This document shows, in pieces, positions 28,292 to 33,919 of a DNA stretch of 33,919 bases. Position 1 is the stretch's first letter. Each line of letters begins with the position of its first letter. Origin of the DNA: Bacteroidales bacterium (GTDB taxonomy: Bacteria > Bacteroidota > Bacteroidia > Bacteroidales > UBA932); NCBI GenBank assembly GCA_017398335.1, contig JAFQGK010000044.1:1-33919 (forward strand), given 5' to 3'. Both the position numbers and the translations under genes were made by a program. Under the pieces are notes generated by a model that saw only the letters and a list, made by a program, of their open reading frames with translations, was not told the DNA's origin and did no database searches.

Positions 28292-31174
28292 ATGATTGAT
28301 AGTATGAAGATGGCTGAACAGGATAATATAATTGTAAAAGGTGCAAAGGTAAATAACCTCAAGGATATCACAGTTGAGATTCCTAGAGGACGCTTTGTTG
28401 TTGTTACTGGTATATCCGGTTCGGGAAAGTCTTCACTTGCGTTTGATACTTTGTTCGCTGAAGGGCAGAGACGTTTCGCAGAAAGTCTTTCATCATATGC
28501 CAGACAGTTTCTGGGAAGGATGTCGAAGCCGGATGTGGAACTGATAGAAGGTATACCGCCTGCAATAGCGATCGAGCAGAAGGTCAATACAAGGAATCCG
28601 CGTTCTACAATAGCCACCAGTACCGAGATATATGATTATCTCAGAATGATTTTTGCCCGCATCGGACGTACATATTCTCCGATTTCAGGAGAAGAAGTGA
28701 AGTGCAGTACTGTCAATGATGTAATGGATTATGTGCTTGAAGGACAGTCGGATGCTGTGTATGTCCTGGCCGATCTTAACTGGAAGGCCCGTGAAGACAA
28801 GGTCGAACTCATGCTTCAACTGAAGGAGGAAGGATATTCAAGATTCTTTACAGATAACCGTATGGTCAGGATCGAGGATGTCATGATGATGGCGGAAAGC
28901 GGGGAATATCCTGACGAAGTATTTCTGCTTGTAGATCGTTTGCGATTGCCCAGGACTTCCGTGCATGAGGGCGGGCAGGAGTGGGATGACCTCAAGACCA
29001 GACTTCATTCATCAGTAGAAACTGCATTTGACAGAGGAAGCGGAACTTTGTATATAAGAAAGGAAGGCGCAGAGGATGGACAACCTCAGGTACGTCAGTT
29101 CATAAATCGCTTCGAGGCCGATGGTATTGTATTTACCAGACCAGATGAATATCTGTTCAGTTTCAACAGCCCTCTTGGAGCATGCCCGGTGTGTGGGGGC
29201 TTGGGACAGATCATCGGCATCAGCGAAGATCTTGTTGTGCCTGATAAGAGCCGTACAATATACGAAGGTGCGATAGCCTGCTGGAGGGGAGAAAAGATGG
29301 GATGGTTCAAGGATCAGCTTGTGCGCAATTCCGTCAGATATGGCATTCCGATCTTTGAACCCTACTGCAATCTCAGTCAGGAGGTCAAGGATAAGATATG
29401 GAAGGGCTGTCCGGCGGAAACGGAAGATGAATCCATAATAGGTCTAAATGAATTCTTCAGATGGGTTGAAGCCAACAGGTATAAGGTACAGTATAAATAT
29501 ATGCTCAGCCGGTATTCAGGCAAGACAGTATGCCATGATTGTGGCGGAAGCCGCTTGAGGAAGGAGGCTCTTTATGTGAAGGTAGGCGGCAAGACCATTC
29601 ATGAGATATTGTGCATGACTGTGGACAGCCTTCTGGATTTCTTTGAGAATATTGACCTTGAAAGCAACGACATGAAGATTGCAGAAAAGGCCATAGGGGA
29701 GATTACATCACGGCTCAAATATATTCAGGATGTAGGATTAGGATACCTTACTCTCAACAGGACGTCAAATACACTTTCAGGTGGAGAAAGCCAGAGAATA
29801 AACCTCGTGACAGCCCTGGGAAGTTCACTTGTAGGTTCCCTCTATATTCTGGATGAACCGAGTATAGGTCTGCATCCTCGTGATACTGAAAGACTTATAG
29901 CTGTGCTGAGGAAGCTGAGGGATATAGGCAATACTGTTGTGGTTGTGGAGCATGATGAAGAGATCATGAGGGCTGCAGATGTGCTGATAGACATGGGACC
30001 GAAGGCAGGAGTCGATGGCGGAGAGATAGTGTTCAACGGTCGTATCGAAGAGGATGCAGACCGGACGATTGCAGAAAGGTCCCTAACGATGCAGTATCTG
30101 CAGGGAATCCGTAAAAGGTATAAAAGAGTTAAGAGGACGTGGGATTATTCCATCACGGTAGAAGGGGCGATGGAGCATAATCTGAAGGATATAAATGTCA
30201 GATTCCCGTTAGGGGTTCTGACAGTAGTCACAGGAGTGAGCGGCAGCGGTAAGTCATCTCTTGTCGGAGACATACTCTATCCTGCCCTATATCGTCATAT
30301 CAATCAGGCTGGTCCTGTGCCGGGAACATTCAGAGGACTTTCAGGCAACCTTGACAGGATTACGCAGGTGGAATATGTAGATCAGAATCCTATAGGAAAG
30401 AGCTCGCGCTCCAATGCGGTCACATATCTCAAGGTATACGACGATATACGCAAGCTGCTTTCAGATCAGCAGTATGCAAAGCTGAACGGATATACGCCAT
30501 CTCATTTCTCCTTCAACATAGATGGCGGACGTTGTCCGGAATGTCAGGGTGAGGGCTTTGTCAAGATTGGTATGCAGTTCATGGCCGATGTGACAATGGT
30601 CTGCGAGGCCTGCTCAGGAAAGCGGTTCAAACCCGATATATTGGAAGTGAGATACAAGGGTATGAATATAGATGATATCCTTAACATGAGTGTTGAGGAA
30701 GCTATATCATTCTTTGGAAGTCAGAAGGATTCTATAGCTCAGAGAATTGCTGAAAGGCTTCAGCCTCTGGTCGATGTCGGGCTTTCTTATATAAAACTGG
30801 GTCAGAGCAGCAGCACGCTTTCAGGTGGAGAAAGCCAGCGTATCAAACTTGCATATTTCCTTTCGATGAATGATACCCTTTCCAAAGGTAAGCAGCAGAA
30901 GATTCTCTTCATATTCGATGAACCTACTACCGGACTTCATTTCTATGACGTGGAGAAACTGCTCAAGTCCTTTGATGCTCTTCTTGCAAAGGGACATACC
31001 ATTGTCGTTGTCGAACATAATCCGGACGTCATAAAAGCGGCAGACTGGATAATAGATCTTGGACCGGAAGCCGGTGATGCCGGTGGCAATATCGTATATG
31101 CGGGACAGCCGGAAAAGATAATTGACTGCACGGCTTCGCACACTGCATTCTATATCAGGAACCTGGCAGATTGA
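28292..31174 (+). CDS. uvrA: Excinuclease ABC subunit A
   Basis: 960 residues, the normal length. Two ABC ATPase halves: Walker A G40-I-S-G-S-G-K46-S, signature [14 protein letters not shown] and Walker [16 protein letters not shown] in the first; Walker A GVSGSGK654SS, signature [14 protein letters not shown] and Walker [16 protein letters not shown] in the second. Zinc ligands are C298/C301 with C414/C417 and C748-x2-C751-x19-C771-x2-C774. The insert between the first Walker A and signature includes a UvrB-binding-like region ([17 protein letters not shown]...FLLVDRL), so this is a canonical UvrA rather than the shortened UvrA2. It recognises bulky DNA damage in nucleotide excision repair. 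Starts at 28304 and 28310 are possible. The 3' end overlaps the convergent lipoprotein gene by 20 bp. Confidence 0.95.
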   Translation: MIDSMKMAEQDNIIVKGAKVNNLKDITVEIPRGRFVVVTGISGSGKSSLAFDTLFAEGQRRFAESLSSYARQFLGRMSKPDVELIEGIPPAIAIEQKVNTRNPRSTIATSTEIYDYLRMIFARIGRTYSPISGEEVKCSTVNDVMDYVLEGQSDAVYVLADLNWKAREDKVELMLQLKEEGYSRFFTDNRMVRIEDVMMMAESGEYPDEVFLLVDRLRLPRTSVHEGGQEWDDLKTRLHSSVETAFDRGSGTLYIRKEGAEDGQPQVRQFINRFEADGIVFTRPDEYLFSFNSPLGACPVCGGLGQIIGISEDLVVPDKSRTIYEGAIACWRGEKMGWFKDQLVRNSVRYGIPIFEPYCNLSQEVKDKIWKGCPAETEDESIIGLNEFFRWVEANRYKVQYKYMLSRYSGKTVCHDCGGSRLRKEALYVKVGGKTIHEILCMTVDSLLDFFENIDLESNDMKIAEKAIGEITSRLKYIQDVGLGYLTLNRTSNTLSGGESQRINLVTALGSSLVGSLYILDEPSIGLHPRDTERLIAVLRKLRDIGNTVVVVEHDEEIMRAADVLIDMGPKAGVDGGEIVFNGRIEEDADRTIAERSLTMQYLQGIRKRYKRVKRTWDYSITVEGAMEHNLKDINVRFPLGVLTVVTGVSGSGKSSLVGDILYPALYRHINQAGPVPGTFRGLSGNLDRITQVEYVDQNPIGKSSRSNAVTYLKVYDDIRKLLSDQQYAKLNGYTPSHFSFNIDGGRCPECQGEGFVKIGMQFMADVTMVCEACSGKRFKPDILEVRYKGMNIDDILNMSVEEAISFFGSQKDSIAQRIAERLQPLVDVGLSYIKLGQSSSTLSGGESQRIKLAYFLSMNDTLSKGKQQKILFIFDEPTTGLHFYDVEKLLKSFDALLAKGHTIVVVEHNPDVIKAADWIIDLGPEAGDAGGNIVYAGQPEKIIDCTASHTAFYIRNLAD

Positions 31175-32435
31175 CCTCGATGATCCACATTGCGGCTTCA
31201 TTGACAGGCTCTCCGGCCTCCATATAGATGAGCCCTCTTCCTGGTCCTGTAAGTGTAAGAACTGCTCCGTGCCCGTCTTCGTCTATTTCAAAGTCATATA
31301 TGCCTTCTTTCTTATCATCCATCATATATTCCAGTCCGACATCAAATGGGGCATATGAAGGTGTGAAGGTACAGCCTATGTGTATCCTGTCCCCGATATC
31401 ACCCCTGATGTAACTTTCCGGCCAGCTTGTGAACGAGACAGGTTCTATCTTGACGATATCTTCCTTGTCAACTCTCCATCCGTCTCCTTTCAGCCCGTCA
31501 TCTTCCGGACAGACGGTTATCCTGTAATGGCAGTTCCTTTCCACATCCAGACTGTTCCTGTCTTCTCCAAGATAGAACCTGTAGATCAATCCCTTATCAA
31601 GACTTTTATGCTCAGATGATATATAATCCATACTGATTTCAATATATGAACACAGGTCTTTTCTAGGGTCATCCGGTGAGAAAACTTTTTCATCATCACT
31701 TCCTATCCCTGCTTCATTGAATCTTCCCTGAAGGTTTTCAAAAAGATATACGGAAATCTCCCTGCTTATCCCTTTCTCTGAATATTCATTCATTGGTGTA
31801 CATTCTTCCGGATTTCGGTAGAAACCGGTGCTGAAGCATTCATCAGGGTCAGTGACACGGCTTTGGCCGAACACTTTTACAGATCTGGGACAGTTGCACA
31901 CTTTAATGCTTCTTACCTTTATCTCGACATCGTCGGACAGCCGTCTCCTGTCCATTCTGATACTGACCTTGGCCATCAGTCTTGACAGTTCCAGATTGAG
32001 CCCGCTACCTTTTCCGATACGTATGAATCCGGAATCTGCAGTCATAGGTATGCCTGTATGGTACTCGTCCGGATATGCCATATGGAATCTGTGGTTTTCC
32101 AACTCAGTAATGCTTCCATATTCAACCGGATAGCCAAAATTGACGCAGGCAAAAATCCTGTATTCCTTTCCGAGCAGAAGGTCCAGGAAGCATTTGTCAT
32201 TTCTATAGTTCTCAAGCCATAAGGATTCCTCCAGCATACCATGTCTGTCATATGCCAGAATACTGACGTCGCTTATCCGGTCGTCTTCAGGATTCAGTGC
32301 CTTAGTTGCGTATTCTCCTCCTGTCAGGGATATCTCGACCCTGCAATAGTTTCCGACGTCAGGCCCCTTGCTGCATCCGGCAAGAATGCACATCAGCATC
32401 AGAATCCGATTTCGTACCAATCCTTTTCTTCCCAT
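31155..32435 (-). CDS. Fimbrillin-associated lipoprotein (DUF4906/Mfa-FimB-like)
   Basis: 426 residues. A lipoprotein signal with lipobox L-A-G-C21 is preceded by a basic start (MGRKGLVRNR). The body has the pattern of Bacteroidales type V pilus-associated proteins: an early beta-sandwich with a DVSILAYDRHGMLEES-type strand, an LLLGKEYRIFACVNFG segment, LSRLMAKVSIRMDRR, and a second half with SVYLFENLQGRFNEA, YRFYLGEDRNSLDVERNCHYRITV and a C-terminal Ig-like part (GPGRGLIYMEAGEPVNEAAMW). It is probably exported to the outer membrane as a pilus anchor, tip or accessory subunit. It overlaps the gene upstream by 37 bp, so translation is coupled. The DUF4906 label comes from memory of the pattern and was not confirmed by search. 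Confidence 0.68.
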   Translation of the reverse strand: MGRKGLVRNRILMLMCILAGCSKGPDVGNYCRVEISLTGGEYATKALNPEDDRISDVSILAYDRHGMLEESLWLENYRNDKCFLDLLLGKEYRIFACVNFGYPVEYGSITELENHRFHMAYPDEYHTGIPMTADSGFIRIGKGSGLNLELSRLMAKVSIRMDRRRLSDDVEIKVRSIKVCNCPRSVKVFGQSRVTDPDECFSTGFYRNPEECTPMNEYSEKGISREISVYLFENLQGRFNEAGIGSDDEKVFSPDDPRKDLCSYIEISMDYISSEHKSLDKGLIYRFYLGEDRNSLDVERNCHYRITVCPEDDGLKGDGWRVDKEDIVKIEPVSFTSWPESYIRGDIGDRIHIGCTFTPSYAPFDVGLEYMMDDKKEGIYDFEIDEDGHGAVLTLTGPGRGLIYMEAGEPVNEAAMWIIEVNLPGS

Positions 32436-33484
32436 TTCATTACCTCCATATTCATTTCCATATATGTGTCATCGATTATCCCGTCCGGATCTGTGAGTCC
32501 AGCTTTCCTTATTGTCAAGTCGTACGTGTAGCATCGCCCGCTCCTTATTCCGAAGCCGTCTGTGCCAGACCTGTTTACTGCAATAGGATAATAGTAGGTC
32601 TTACCTCTTATCCTGCCTTCAACGACCAGTCTCGTATATGGTGCCCCGACATGCTCTGCTGAGAGGCAACTGGGGTATGCGAGCAGTCTAATTCCGGGAA
32701 AGATCCTGTTTGCTCCGACGGCACCTTTGATTCTCTGGCATATTATCTCAGGGGCTGAGAATCTGCTGACGTCGTCTTCGTTAAGCATGCAGGAATTGAT
32801 GATTCTGATGGGTGCATTATTTTCTTCAGACAGGATTCTGCAACTTGCACTGACATTTGTAAGGTAAACCCTTACATCCTGCAGACTCTCACCTGCATAT
32901 GACTCGCCGGAAAAATCACATTTGATGGACCTCAATATAATTTCAGCACTCAGAGGCTTCAGTTCGCAGCTGAATGGAATACCGGCATCAAATATGTGAC
33001 AACCGGACATGACCGGATTATCATGAGTCTCCGATTCAAGGTCAAAGACTCTGGCCTCCAGACTTTTCCTGCAGTTTATGTCCGCCCATTCATAACGGTC
33101 AGTCCTGCTGTTAGCCAGAAGGATGACAGTCTTGTTTCCTGAGCATGAAGCTATATCATAAATCTTGCTTTCATAATCAGTATTCTCGAATCTCTGATAT
33201 GAGTCAAGTCTTTCCTGCCTGTCGTCGTTGAAGGTGAATATGTCGAGAGTTTCGATGTCCGTATATGAAGGGATCTTCATAGTCGCAATTTCTGCAGTTA
33301 TCGGAGGACTCTCTGGAGGAACTTCGGGTAAATACGTTTCCTCCAGAGCCGTGCATCCGTTTAGCAAAGCCGGGAGTATCAGAAAAAGCATGTAAAAGAA
33401 CGGCTCCCGAACGGGAGAGGCGATATGCCTGCAAGTATCAGAATAAACGAGAATGAGTTCCCGGCTTGATGATCTGTTTTTCAT
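32399..33484 (-). CDS. Fimbrillin/FimB-like lipoprotein
   Basis: 361 residues from the ATG at 33484. A hydrophobic stretch FFYMLFLILPALLNGC carries a lipobox L-N-G-C44. If translation starts at 33391 (Met32), the signal peptide is of normal length. The start at 33484 is favoured by its 4-bp distance from the previous stop, but leaves a long basic N-region. The body resembles FimB/Mfa2-type pilus anchors (ETLDIFTFNDDRQERLDSYQRF, KTVILLANSRTDRYEW, LKPLSAEIILRSIKCDFS, GRCYTYDLTIRKAGLTDPDG). It is probably an outer-membrane-anchored subunit in the same cluster as the flanking genes. The exact family was not established. Confidence 0.65.
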   Translation of the reverse strand: MKNRSSSRELILVYSDTCRHIASPVREPFFYMLFLILPALLNGCTALEETYLPEVPPESPPITAEIATMKIPSYTDIETLDIFTFNDDRQERLDSYQRFENTDYESKIYDIASCSGNKTVILLANSRTDRYEWADINCRKSLEARVFDLESETHDNPVMSGCHIFDAGIPFSCELKPLSAEIILRSIKCDFSGESYAGESLQDVRVYLTNVSASCRILSEENNAPIRIINSCMLNEDDVSRFSAPEIICQRIKGAVGANRIFPGIRLLAYPSCLSAEHVGAPYTRLVVEGRIRGKTYYYPIAVNRSGTDGFGIRSGRCYTYDLTIRKAGLTDPDGIIDDTYMEMNMEVMKWEEKDWYEIGF

Positions 33485-33488
33485 AATT

Positions 33489-33919
33489 TCAAAATCTGTA
33501 AGATAAGTTAATGCATATTTCTCCTGTCAAGACAGTGTCGGAGGATATGCTTTCCCTCAACCTTAAGTTGTAGCTTATGTCAGTTGAAAGACCTTTATAT
33601 ATAGTGAAGCTGTATCCTGTTCCGATCTGTCCGTCTGCTCCGTGATATTCCCTGTTTTCCCCGCCGATGGAAAAGAATAAACCGTCGTAGACTCCCTTCG
33701 GCCAGTATCTGAATGATATGCTTTCCTGATGCATTCCTTTGGAAATGCTGATTTCCGGTATGCTGCCCTCGAATTCCGTATTATGATTTCTGAACTCTTC
33801 TGCTTTGGAACCGATCAGTCTTCTGGCATTGAAACCGGCAACTGCGTGTAGTGACCAGTGCTCTGATATTCTGTAATCAATGACGAACTCAGACCATCCT
33901 TTCAGAGCGGATGTCACTC
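33489..33919 (-). CDS. Outer-membrane beta-barrel protein, C-terminal part (5' end outside window)
   Basis: The last 142-143 residues of a protein that continues beyond the window's right edge; the GTG at 33917 need not be its start. The sequence is rich in alternating amphipathic strands (WSEFVIDYRISEHWSLHAVAGF, GLFFSIGGENREYHG, GTGYSFTIYKGLSTDISYNLRL) and ends with a strand finishing in aromatic F (GEICINLSYRF), the usual C-terminal signal for BAM insertion. Bacteroidales pilus clusters often begin with a barrel protein (for example DUF3575), and its position 4 bp upstream of the fimbrillin-like lipoprotein fits that. Family membership cannot be confirmed from the fragment. Confidence 0.65.
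   Translation of the reverse strand, partial: VTSALKGWSEFVIDYRISEHWSLHAVAGFNARRLIGSKAEEFRNHNTEFEGSIPEISISKGMHQESISFRYWPKGVYDGLFFSIGGENREYHGADGQIGTGYSFTIYKGLSTDISYNLRLRESISSDTVLTGEICINLSYRF

Overview
The window looks like a chromosomal segment of a Bacteroidales bacterium (phylum Bacteroidota), probably a gut or animal-associated lineage. Three things support this. The promoters fit the Bacteroidota pattern TTTG - 19 to 21 bp - TAnnTTTG and there are few Shine-Dalgarno sites. Several families are typical of the phylum: DUF4293, DUF2582 winged helix, fimbrillin-type lipoproteins, MINPP-like phosphatase and an ATP/PPi-type pyruvate phosphate dikinase. The UvrA, RF1 and S1 sequences also look bacteroidal. 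The genus cannot be fixed from the sequence alone.

Layout. 1-1697: end of ribosomal protein S1 (rpsA), translationally overlapped by ribonuclease Z. 1777-6290: four co-directional envelope genes, namely a secreted histidine phosphatase, a secreted metallophosphoesterase, a GH73-type glucosaminidase with LysM repeats, and the transglycosylase MltG. 6313-7620 (minus): acetyl-CoA hydrolase/CoA-transferase, head-to-head with a tight mazG-tcdA-GH123-like lipoprotein operon (7687-10977). 11078-13298: a GNAT-like protein followed by prfA.

13318-15801 is the most unusual part. A REP-associated tyrosine transposase (RAYT) and a three-gene operon (two paralogous four-helix membrane proteins plus a small XRE repressor) sit between two 114-bp, 92%-identical copies of a double-hairpin element. 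Each copy holds two REP-like hairpins in inverted orientation, as in a BIME. 15815-16696 (minus) encodes a membrane-tethered LytTR regulator.

16906-19844 carries fabF, DUF4293, a uridine phosphorylase-like gene and a small winged-helix gene, followed by a 100-bp palindromic element with perfect 25-bp arms. 20062-22785 (minus) is ppdK. 22907-24055 (minus) is an orphan protein resembling the second half of PurL, divergent from folC (24123-25523). 25542-27738 (minus) holds an acyltransferase-3 protein and a Gfo/Idh/MocA oxidoreductase. A tRNA-Asp/tRNA-Val pair (minus) and uvrA (plus) follow. The window ends in a minus-strand cluster of two fimbrillin-associated lipoproteins and a truncated outer-membrane barrel protein.

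Most of the window is ordinary core genome. The RAYT/BIME block with cargo, the 19.9-kb palindrome, the orphan PurL-like protein and the tRNA spacer are the places that most deserve follow-up.
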